A program made the translations under genes and the position numbers. 64,000 bases of DNA from Brevibacillus dissolubilis (GTDB lineage Bacteria; Bacillota; Bacilli; Brevibacillales; Brevibacillaceae), in contig NZ_VCNA01000003.1 in the NCBI RefSeq assembly GCF_006170445.1, positions 434,001-498,000 on the forward strand. The letters run 5' to 3'. The notes under the pieces are model-generated. The model saw only the letters and a program-made list of their open reading frames with translations, made no database searches and had not been told where the DNA came from. This document shows, in pieces, positions 56,166-64,000 of this stretch. Numbering within the stretch: the stretch's first letter is position 1; each line of letters begins with the position of its first letter.

Positions 56166-56269
56166 CCAGAATTAGGTGAATGACTAGAACAGGCAACAAT
56201 CCGGTAAAAAGCCCGCCCCTCGCTTCTCATATCTGTGTGTGTACTGACCGATCCGGGCGATTCCCCCGT

Positions 56270-57412
56270 CTAGCGAATGACCCCGATCTGTCTGTATAGC
56301 CGAATCATCTGTTCCGTCTGCTGAGTCGTCCACGTCCCGGCATGCCGCATTGCTTCCAAGAGGGTAGCAGGCCGGTTGAGAATCGAAAAAGCCGCCGTGA
56401 TCCCCAACTGGTCAAGCTCAGCCGGGTGCAGCTCCAGCGCCCCACACAACGCTACAACAGGGACACCATGCTCTTTTGCCAAGGAAGCGACGCCCGCAAT
56501 CGTCTTGCCGGACAAGGTCTGTGCATCCAGCTTTCCTTCTCCTGTGATCAGCAGGTCAGCCCCTTGGATTTTTTCCGAAAAACGGACAGCCTCAAGCACC
56601 AGCTGAATCCCCGAACACATCTGTGCCCCGAGAAATGCGAGTAAGGCCGCTCCCATACCACCTGCCGCTCCGGCACCCGGTACGTCGATGATGTTCGTTC
56701 CAGTTGTCTGTGCGATCACGTCAGCATAGCGGCTCAATGCTTTGTCCAGTACGGAGACCATGAACGGGGTGGCACCTTTTTGCGGACCGAACACAGCCGA
56801 AGCACCATTGGGGCCACACAGCGGGTTGGTCACATCACTGGCGATGACAAACGTCGATTCATGAACACGCGGGTCCATGCCTGAGCTGTCAATACGCGCA
56901 AGCCGATTGAGTGCCTGTCCGCCTCTGGGAAGCTCATTGCCACTGCTGTCGGCGAGCCTCACTCCGAGCGCCTGCAGCATCCCGGCCCCGCCATCGTTGG
57001 TTGCACTGCCGCCGATCCCAACGATAAAGCGGCGAAAGCCAAGGTCTAATGCGTGGCGGATCAGCTGGCCTGTTCCATAGGTAGTGGTGATCAATGGATT
57101 GCGGTCTTGGGCAGAGATCAGCGGCAGTCCGGATGCCTGCGCCATTTCGATCACGGCTGTCACACCATCATCGAGGACACCAAAATGCGCCTGCACGAGA
57201 TTGCCGAGCGGATTCTGCACAACGGTCTGGTGCAGCTGTCCACCTGTTGCCATGACAAGGCTTTCGACCGTGCCTTCTCCTCCATCTGCCAGTGGAATGG
57301 AGATCACTTCGGCGTCCGGTTCTACATTATGTATTCCGATTTCAATCGCTTCGCACAGCTGTCGTGCGGAGAGCGAGCCTTTGAATGAGTCTGGGGCGAT
57401 TATGATTTTCAT
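56270..57412 (-). CDS. Glycerate 2-kinase (GarK/GlxK type)
   Basis: 380 aa. Start IIIAPDSFKGSLSARQLCEAIE (split: APDSFKGSLSA) and motifs PLADGGEGTVE, GIGGSATNDGGAGMLQALG and GAAGGMGAALLAF, all characteristic. Phosphorylates D-glycerate to 2-phosphoglycerate. ATG 57412 has AGGAGAT; a longer frame is unsupported. Confidence 0.95.
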   Translation of the reverse strand: MKIIIAPDSFKGSLSARQLCEAIEIGIHNVEPDAEVISIPLADGGEGTVESLVMATGGQLHQTVVQNPLGNLVQAHFGVLDDGVTAVIEMAQASGLPLISAQDRNPLITTTYGTGQLIRHALDLGFRRFIVGIGGSATNDGGAGMLQALGVRLADSSGNELPRGGQALNRLARIDSSGMDPRVHESTFVIASDVTNPLCGPNGASAVFGPQKGATPFMVSVLDKALSRYADVIAQTTGTNIIDVPGAGAAGGMGAALLAFLGAQMCSGIQLVLEAVRFSEKIQGADLLITGEGKLDAQTLSGKTIAGVASLAKEHGVPVVALCGALELHPAELDQLGITAAFSILNRPATLLEAMRHAGTWTTQQTEQMIRLYRQIGVIR

Positions 57413-58177
57413 ACGGACATCTCCTGTTAGGTTTAACGGTATGGAAGGGTGAGGGGGTCGGGTGGATTTGCTCCAATTATTTGCATATGAGTCACCCGAT
57501 TTATACATGATGGCTTATGTATAGGTTTAGTTTAACAAAAAGATATTTTAAAAGTATGAAGAGAATTCTGAGTCACCCAAAAATTTCGGGTAATGAGTAG
57601 TATCTATTTTCCGAGTATTGGAATATCCGCTGACGGAATGTCAAATTCCATACTCCTCAAATGGATTCCAACTAAACTGTACCACAATCTTAACTTTTAT
57701 ATATTATCGTTTACTTGTTGAATGTCTATATGGCCTATACCATCACGAACATTTTCAAATCAGGCCTACAAAACACCAGATCAAGTATATTGTCTCTTTC
57801 TCGAAAGAACCTTTGAAAATCAAACTATCATCAACTCGGTTTCGTTCTATGAACCGAACGGAATGGATAAAAGCCAATTCCGCTTTTTATTAGACGCTAG
57901 TTACTCCTATAATTTGAAATTACCGTTCGGTCTGATTTATTACAAATAATTTTCAATGACACACTAGTAGTCTTTAGTAGTTGAAGAAAGGGCCACTTCT
58001 TGTATTGATCCCTCTTGCTATGATGATGCGAAGCTCATTGTATATCCAGAAACTTCGATAAGTATGACGTCAATCAAACTTTTTCGGTTAAAAATCTTAA
58101 CACTTGCATATCGTTCTACGCAATTCATCATCTTTATGTCTTTTCTTCTTTCCAACTTATTTTCCATCCTACTGACT
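57413..58177. other. AT-rich intergenic region, no confident gene
   Basis: Base composition drops sharply here, marking the edge of an accessory island. Short open frames at 57618-57893 and 57722-57949 (+) overlap in different frames, lack ribosome sites and show no recognisable motif; they may be remnants. GAGTCACCC recurs at about 57490 and 57571. Confidence 0.5.
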
Positions 58178-58218
58178 AAAAAAAGAAACCTTGAAAGACA
58201 TAGAGTCTATCAAGGTTA
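58178..58218 (-). terminator. Terminator of the 58254 gene
   Basis: Minus strand AACCTTGA / TCAAGGTT with a following T-rich run. Confidence 0.7.
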
Positions 58219-58253
58219 ATAAATACGATTTGCAATTCAAATACAATGAATTT

Positions 58254-58712
58254 TTACTTAACAAATCGAAGAGCAACAATATTTCCTGAATTACCAAAAC
58301 AGGAAGCGTTATATAAACCTTCATTAACATCTTCTATTCGATATTCCCCAAAAAACACCTGATCGTCTAAGTAGTTATTATATGCATAACGTACTAAAAT
58401 AACTGTTAAATTCTTGATATATTCATTTTTATATAGCTCCTGAATAACATCCCCGAACTCAACTATCTTTGATGGTATATTTTCCATTTCAAACCACTCA
58501 TCAAACTCACCCATAAATTCCTGGTTTCGTAGTTCAATCGTTATGGATTGTAACATTCTCCTTAAATGTGTCAACTTCACTGGTTCAATACTCTTCTCGA
58601 ATAATACATCATATCCATTTCCCTCAAAGTAACCATTCAAGGATGATATTCCGAAATCCCCATCTACATCAAATGATAGAAACTGAGTACAATCAAATGT
58701 GACCTCCGCCAT
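58254..58712 (-). CDS. Putative immunity protein for the displaced RHS toxin tip
   Basis: 152 aa, acidic, no signal peptide, with EFDEWFEMENIPSKIVEFGD and SFDVDGDFGISSLNGYF. No family recognised. ATG 58712 has GGAGG. It starts 48 bp after the toxin-tip stop (true frame, 58760), which is the normal toxin-immunity order in RHS loci. Assignment is by position. Confidence 0.65.
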   Translation of the reverse strand: MAEVTFDCTQFLSFDVDGDFGISSLNGYFEGNGYDVLFEKSIEPVKLTHLRRMLQSITIELRNQEFMGEFDEWFEMENIPSKIVEFGDVIQELYKNEYIKNLTVILVRYAYNNYLDDQVFFGEYRIEDVNEGLYNASCFGNSGNIVALRFVK

Positions 58713-58759
58713 GTTGTAAACCTCCATAGGCTAGATTGTATTTACACTACATACATAAT

Positions 58760-59735
58760 TTATTTTTGATATTTTCCGTTATTCAGGTAGTTATAAAGTT
58801 GGTTTACATCCTTTTTACTAGGTTTAGTTACTCCACCACCTTGTGTTTTTGAACCTTGTCCACCGAACACCTCTCCGTTTTTCGTTGCATTCCTGATCGG
58901 CTGGTGTACATGGGTGATAAACCACCATGTGAATCAGTTCCAAATCTTTTAAACTGTCCATCTGGATTGGAATTTCTGGAATTATTATTGAATCCTTTAG
59001 ACTTTGTATGCAAAGTGGTTTCCTTATTTGATGGGACGCTCTTTTTCACATACCCTTCAAGAGTTCGTTCATCACCTTGAGGTTTATACCCCCGAGTCTC
59101 AAGACCTTTATCCGTCCTTTTACTACCGTTCTTAGCTAACGTTTTTGCTAATTTACCACCATTTTTAACTACTTGTTTGACAGCGACTGGAGCTGCTACA
59201 CGTACAATAACTCCAATAATAATCCTGATTAATATTGCAAAATGCCCATCTGGATCATTAAACTTCAACGGATTATTCCATCCATACGTATACAGGTTCA
59301 AGCTGTGTGGATTATCAACCTGCCCCTTAACCGTATCCTCCGTAATAAACCGTCCCAAACTCGGATCGTAGTATCTCGCCCGCAGATAGTAGAACTTCGT
59401 CTCCGAATCATACATCTCTCCGCTGTATTTGAACGGATTCGACATCGTCTCCTGTGAGCTGCTGATATTCCTCCAGATGTTGTAGGAGTACTCATTCAGT
59501 GTATTTCCGCTCTTATCCTTGATCGCCACAATATCTCCGTGGCTGTTCGAATAGTAGAAGCCCTCTTTGGCGACCGTACTGCTCAGGTCTTGACGGAACA
59601 CCAAGTCCTCACCCCAGAAGTTGCGGGCTTTTACCTGGTTGGAAGCATCCAGTTCTTCGATGACCTTGTCATTGAAGTAGACGTACTTGGTGGTTCCTGT
59701 TGTCTTGTTGGCCCTAAGCTCACTAGGGAAGTAAT
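58760..59735 (-). pseudogene. Displaced RHS toxin C-terminal cassette, frameshifted, no start
   Basis: From 59733 the frame reads YFPSELRANKTTGTTKYVYF, matching the main RHS gene through YYLRARYYDPSLGRFITEDT (RHS core end) and NPLKFNDPDGHF, then diverges into its own toxin domain. The copy begins abruptly after an in-frame stop (59737), so it has no N-terminus. Near 58912-58914 a GGG (CCC in coding sense) shifts the frame: one extra C restores SPHVHQP..GEVFGGQGSKTQGGG and a stop at 58760. As it stands the frame ends at 58828. The restored tail resembles a polymorphic-toxin domain; exact family unsure. Confidence 0.8.
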
Positions 59736-59807
59736 TTTATTATTAATACCTATATTCTCAACATTTAATTATCACTCTATCAAAAAACCTTGAAAGCTCA
59801 GTATCCC

Positions 59808-59848
59808 AAAAAAAGACTTTGAAAGGCATGAAATCCATTCAAAGTCTC
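59808..59848 (-). terminator. Terminator of the DUF2750 immunity gene
   Basis: Minus strand AAAGACTTTGAA / TTTCAAAGTC stem with T7. Confidence 0.7.
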
Positions 59849-59860
59849 TTTACGTTATAA

Positions 59861-60235
59861 TTAGTATTTTTCTAGTTCCGCTCTTAAGTCCCCAAGCAAC
59901 GTTTCAACTTCTAATACAGCAGAATCATTATTATTAAGAAAAATCGAAGGTTTCAATCCGTCCTCTATTAATCTTGGTAAAAATTCATCCATAAACTCAT
60001 AAAGATCTATGCATTCAGCTGTGTAATCAGCCCAACCATCCACTGCACAATGTTCAGCAAACTCTCTTCGCGGCCAAAATGGAAGTAACCTATTGCCATC
60101 ATTGTCTTCGGTCACTGCCCATCCGTCTTGGTACAATCCCCATACGTTTTCAGAATCTACTACCTTTTTAATAAAATATGCATATCTTTTATTCGCAGGC
60201 TGCCTTATTACTGATTCAAACTCTTTTATATTCAT
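59861..60235 (-). CDS. DUF2750 family protein, putative immunity protein of the main RHS toxin
   Basis: 124 aa. Clear DUF2750 pattern: VWGLYQDGWAVTEDNDGNRLLPFWPRREFAEHC (in pieces) and ECIDLYEFMDEFLPRLIEDG. Small cytoplasmic acidic protein located directly after the toxin stop (13 bp). Neutralising the RHS tip is inferred from this position. Confidence 0.8.
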   Translation of the reverse strand: MNIKEFESVIRQPANKRYAYFIKKVVDSENVWGLYQDGWAVTEDNDGNRLLPFWPRREFAEHCAVDGWADYTAECIDLYEFMDEFLPRLIEDGLKPSIFLNNNDSAVLEVETLLGDLRAELEKY

Positions 60236-60247
60236 AATTCCTCCTAA

Positions 60248-62142
60248 TTATTTCTTTCTCCCTTTACCATAATTATCATATTTATGCTGTGTTTTGTGAT
60301 TTTTTGTGATCTGTAAATCACTATGTTCGTAGCCGTAGCCTTTTCTCGCTTCATAACCACGTCTGTGAGCCAATTGATAACCTTGAGGAACTCTAATATT
60401 TTTCCTTTTTCCTATCTTAATTTCATTTACATCACGTTTTATTTCTCCACGCAAAGATGACGAAACCTTGTCATCTTTGGCCAACTCACGAAGTCTAGCC
60501 TGTTTACCTGACCTTCCTCCTGCCGCTCCTTTTTTCCCTTTATTCCCGTTACTAGCAATCTGTTTTGCTATTTTACCACCATTTTTAACTACCTGTTTGA
60601 CTACAACCGGAGCAGCTGCACGTACAATAACCCCAACAATGATTCTGATCAGAACCGCAAAATGCCCATCCGGATCATTATACTTCAACGGATTATTCCA
60701 TCCATACGTATACAGGTTCAGGCTGTGTGGATTATCCACCTGACCCTCAACCGTATCCTCCGTAATAAACCGTCCCAATCCCGGATCGTAGTATCTCGCC
60801 CGCAGATAGTAGAACTTCGTCTCAGGATCATACATCTCTCCGCTGTATTTGAACGGATTCGACATCGTCTCCTGTGAGCTGCTGATATTCCCCCAAATAT
60901 CGTAGGAGTACTCATTCAGCGTATTTCCGCTCTTATCCTTCATCGCCACGATATCACCGTGGCTGTTCGGATAGTAGAAGCCCTCTTTGGCGACCATACT
61001 GCTCAGGTCTTGACGGAACACCAGATCCTCACCCCAGAAGTTGCGGGCTTTTACCTGGTTAGAAGCATCTAGTTCTTCGATGACCTTATCGTTTAAGTAG
61101 ACGTACTTGGTGGTGTTGGTTCCTGTTGTCTTAGTGGCCCTAAGCTCACCGGGGAAATAGGTGTAGCTGCTGGTGACTCCATCCATCGTGGAGGTAGACA
61201 GGCGGTTAAGCTTGTCGTAAGCATAGGTGGCCGCAGATTCATTGATGGCTTGATTGGATACCATTTCCTTGCGGTTGCCACGGATGTCGTAGCTATAGGA
61301 GCGTGTCTCGGCAGGCGTTACTTCCTTTGTGATCCGGTCAACCATGTCGTATTCATAAGTTCGGACCTGACTGTTTCGGGTCTGCTGACTGAGGTTGCCG
61401 AAGCCGTCGTAGATGTTGGATTCTTTCCAGACCGGTGTGGTGCCTTTGGTGTGTGTTAGCTCTTTTACTTCCCCATATGAGTTGTAAAGCTTAGTGATCC
61501 CCGTGTTATTGGGGTATTTGATCGATATGGTTTCATCCGTTAATGTCGTGGTATATGTGTATTCCACTGGTGACGTGCCGAATGCAACGCTGGACAATCG
61601 GCTCATCCTGCCTAGATTGTCGTATTGGTAGGTGACAGAGGGTCCATTTGGATACGTAAACGTGTCCATCTGGTCATCAGCGTCGGTGTAGCCGATCTGA
61701 TATTTCCGTGAGAATACGGTCTGTGCAGTCAGACGATTAAACGGATCGTAATCGTACGTGATGGTGTGATTGTTGTTCTGTTCGCTTTTAAGATCCCGGC
61801 TGAGAGAATCGTAGTCTTTATCCTCTGTGTAGACCGTTGCACCGTTCTTATCTTTGATGGTGGTAACATCTTCTTCATAGAGTGGTGTGTAGGTATACTC
61901 ATATCGGTTCTGACTTTTGTCTGTAAACTGGCGTACTTCTCCTGTCGGCGTATATACATAACCTTCAACCGTTCCTGTCTGCGGATTCTTCTCCGTCAGT
62001 TTCCAGGAGAGGTTATTGTAGGTGTATTCGTACGTGCGCTTCCCGTTCTCTACGACAGCCTCAAGGTTACCCTCGGAATCGTATTCGAACTGGTACAGGT
62101 TCTGCTCCGGATCTTGTAACTGGAGAAGATTCCCTTCGTGGA
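60248..62142 (-). CDS. RHS-repeat polymorphic toxin, C-terminal part (after the frameshift)
   Basis: The frame is open from 62142 to the stop at 60248. It has YD repeats (YDSEGNLEAVVENGKRTYEY, YDNLGRMSRL), the RHS core end (YYLRARYYDPGLGRFITEDT, HSLNLYTYGWNNPLKYNDPDGH), a hydrophobic stretch, and the toxin tip. The tip, QLAHRRGYEARKGYGYEHSD then THKTQHKYDNYGKG-like NHKTQHKYDNYG, has paired His residues suggestive of a polymorphic-toxin nuclease (type-8-like, from memory). It joins the N-terminal part by one base lost at 62143-62145. Confidence 0.85.
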
Positions 62143-64000
62143 TTTGGTAACAACAGCATAGTTCCTGACAGAATCTGTGTAACCTGTGACGGTAGGGTTT
62201 TTCAGATAGTTAAGCGTGGCCTGGGGGATGATTGGCGAATCTGCGAACGAGAACTCATAGGTTGGCTCTGTCTGGTCACCAACGTAGGCATAGCTGACAT
62301 ACGAGATTGGGTTATAAGAATAGGTTTCGGTTCCGTTGCTGGCTGTTAGGGTATTCTTTTTGATATTTTTGGAACGTACGTACTGGAGACGATTATTCCC
62401 TTGAGTATTGACCCGGTACTTTTTCAGAACGGTAGGTTCGTCTGGTGTGTTCGGACGGTTCGATGGCAGGATTTCATATGAGAAAATCTCATCCCCAAAT
62501 CGTTCAGAAGCATTCTGTAAGCGAGGAATCTCAGATTTCGGCTTTTTCCATACTTCCCAGAAACGTCGGCCTGTTTCATCCGAAGTCATGTATCTTTTCG
62601 TGATCATTGTCTCCATGGTTTCTCCATAAGGCTTGTAGGAGATAACCAGATCGGTTACCGGATGATAGCTGACATAGGATAAGGCATGCTCATCTTGATA
62701 AAGACGCACAATACCGCGTTCATCCATCCGCTCACGTTGGCTCTTCGGCAAAGGGAACCCGTAATAGTCATCATACGAGGAGTACTGGTACCTCATCGAC
62801 AATCCTTCTTGTGGATAGGTGACTCTCTCCAGCAGGTCAAACTCCATCGTGAAAAGATCGTCATTCTCTTCGGATACGTAGGTACCGTCTTCAAAGCCGC
62901 TGACAGGATTATTCAAATAATAGGTTCTGTAGTTGAACTCCCCATATCGCTTATAGCTATAGTAGCTATACTCTGAGAGATGCTTGCCACTCCCTCCATC
63001 TATCACTGCAGACAGCCTGAGATACTCAGGTTCATATAGCGTACCCCCGACATTTTCGGTTACATAATCAATTTTCTTAATCGGCGAGTAAGTCGAAGCT
63101 GCATTCTCGTACACGAGAAGTTCCTCAATCCCGTAACTTGTGCTGTTATTGAGCACGATATAGCGGTTGAGAGAATCAGTAATCGTGATATCAGACCCGT
63201 CTTTGTGCATACGATAAGTAATCCGATCACCATACGGGTTGGTTTTCGTCACTTCGAGTGATTTTCCCTCGTTGTATGTTCTATATTCGTAGACGTATCC
63301 GCCTTTCCCTACTTTAAAATGGCTTCGACTATAATCCACCATTTGGAAAGACAGTTCAGCCGGGTATGGGTAGTCTTTAAAACTGCCATTTTCGTACGTA
63401 AGGGTGGTCCCATCATCAAGGTGAATCGTCCATCGTTCGTGGTGAGTCTCATCCTGACGGAAACGGGAGCCTGCATCGTCGATGACCACTACATTGTCTG
63501 TGTACTCAAAATATGGAAGGTTCAGTGTCCAACCAACTGGGAACGGAATCCATTCATTAGCAAATCGTCTTTTTTTGGTGTCATTATAATATTTGGTCGG
63601 ATCGTCCGCGGACTGATAGTATCCCATTTCTTTTGTTGTGGCTTGAGAAGAATTGTAACGGCGCGTGATGACGAGATCCATATCACGCGGTCCCTCTAGG
63701 ATGAGGTCATTCTCAACAAGGTTCGCGTCACGGAATTGATCACTAACCGGCTCAACTGTATTCTGTCTGGTATACAGATAGGGGCGGTCGATTTCTTTGT
63801 ATTTGAGTGTACCACCCAAATTCTTCGTGGTACCGGTGTCGGTGCTATTCGCCAAGACGGAGTCCGTACTTTGCTGTGCCTGGCTTGCAGTGCGTAACGC
63901 TGTTTTTGTTTCCTTTTGTCGTTTCTCGCGTTCTTCTTTTTCCTTTTTCCAGTTTCGTTGGGTGTTGGGGATGAGTGGAGTGTACTTGACCAGCGCCTGC
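62050..64000 (-). CDS. RHS/WapA-like polymorphic toxin, N-terminal part, truncated by window edge and frameshifted
   Basis: Open from the window edge to the shift at ~62143; out of frame after that, with a stop at 62050. Visible: a Lys/Glu/Arg helix (63880-63960), LKYKEIDRPYLYTRQNTVEP, then secreted RHS/WapA-type shell domains with ITRRYNSSQATTKEMGYY and ERVTYPQEGLSMRYQYSSYDD. The N-terminal export and wall-binding domains lie beyond the window. Inserting one A in the coding AAA at 62143-62145 gives KIHEGNLLQLQDPEQN and continuous reading into the C-terminal part. Confidence 0.85.
   Translation of the reverse strand, partial: QALVKYTPLIPNTQRNWKKEKEEREKRQKETKTALRTASQAQQSTDSVLANSTDTGTTKNLGGTLKYKEIDRPYLYTRQNTVEPVSDQFRDANLVENDLILEGPRDMDLVITRRYNSSQATTKEMGYYQSADDPTKYYNDTKKRRFANEWIPFPVGWTLNLPYFEYTDNVVVIDDAGSRFRQDETHHERWTIHLDDGTTLTYENGSFKDYPYPAELSFQMVDYSRSHFKVGKGGYVYEYRTYNEGKSLEVTKTNPYGDRITYRMHKDGSDITITDSLNRYIVLNNSTSYGIEELLVYENAASTYSPIKKIDYVTENVGGTLYEPEYLRLSAVIDGGSGKHLSEYSYYSYKRYGEFNYRTYYLNNPVSGFEDGTYVSEENDDLFTMEFDLLERVTYPQEGLSMRYQYSSYDDYYGFPLPKSQRERMDERGIVRLYQDEHALSYVSYHPVTDLVISYKPYGETMETMITKRYMTSDETGRRFWEVWKKPKSEIPRLQNASERFGDEIFSYEILPSNRPNTPDEPTVLKKYRVNTQGNNRLQYVRSKNIKKNTLTASNGTETYSYNPISYVSYAYVGDQTEPTYEFSFADSPIIPQATLNYLKNPTVTGYTDSVRNYAVVTKSTKGIFSSYKIRSRTCTSSNTIPRVTLRLS

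Noticed and set aside
57618-57949. Two overlapping small ORFs in the AT-rich gap
   Set aside because: No ribosome site, different frames, no recognisable motif; kept only as part of the gap description.

Overview
The window looks like a chromosomal segment of an endospore-forming, moderate-GC Firmicute, most likely near Tumebacillus, Brevibacillus or Alicyclobacillaceae (genus is inference). The evidence is an alpha/beta-type small acid-soluble spore protein, a YjcZ-type micropeptide, a YpdA-type bacillithiol-disulfide reductase, S-layer-homology (SLH) proteins, a class-B (Bacillus-type) RNase P RNA, and T-box, SAM-I, TPP and cobalamin leaders. No tRNA, rRNA, CRISPR array or complete insertion sequence was recognised.

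Layout. 1-12.4 kb: 3' part of an isoamylase, a 660-bp region built from two large composite inverted repeats, then DUF502, a two-domain sulfurtransferase, DUF817, an MFS transporter, an Rpn/PD-(D/E)XK protein, prfC, an M32 carboxypeptidase, mug and ypdA. 12.5-23.4 kb: a methionine/one-carbon unit (fused homocysteine methyltransferase-MTHFR plus cobalamin-dependent metH behind a SAM-I riboswitch), argS behind a T-box, and a low-GC pair encoding a minimal metzincin-like protease and a secreted partner. 23.4-33.4 kb: nfo, a sulfonate/nitrate-family ABC importer, an AsnB-type asparagine synthetase, a PAP2 phosphatase and a PaaK-like adenylating enzyme. 33.5-40.5 kb: thiC with its TPP riboswitch, an HTH-DUF2157-GDYXXLXY operon, rnpB, a GNAT enzyme, an IscA-like protein and a gamma-carbonic anhydrase-like protein.

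40.7-51.2 kb is the most coherent system. A cobalamin riboswitch heads a seven-gene minus-strand operon: two alpha/alpha-toroid proteins and two DUF4430 proteins, three of them exported and two of those SLH-anchored, followed by an ECF transporter (S component, EcfT, fused double ATPase). Toroid plus DUF4430 is the two-domain architecture of animal intrinsic factor and transcobalamin, so this reads as a surface vitamin B12 capture and uptake pathway. It would feed the cobalamin-dependent MetH 22 kb away.

51.3-64 kb: DUF1385, YfkAB-type radical SAM, a spore SASP, a second pair of composite inverted repeats, a nitrilase-family hydrolase, a LysM/(Gly-Pro)/coiled-coil protein and glycerate kinase. 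These are followed by a low-GC accessory island with a large RHS/WapA-like polymorphic toxin running off the window end, its DUF2750 immunity gene, and a displaced second toxin tip with its own putative immunity gene. The RHS gene and the displaced tip each carry one apparent single-base frameshift at a homopolymer.
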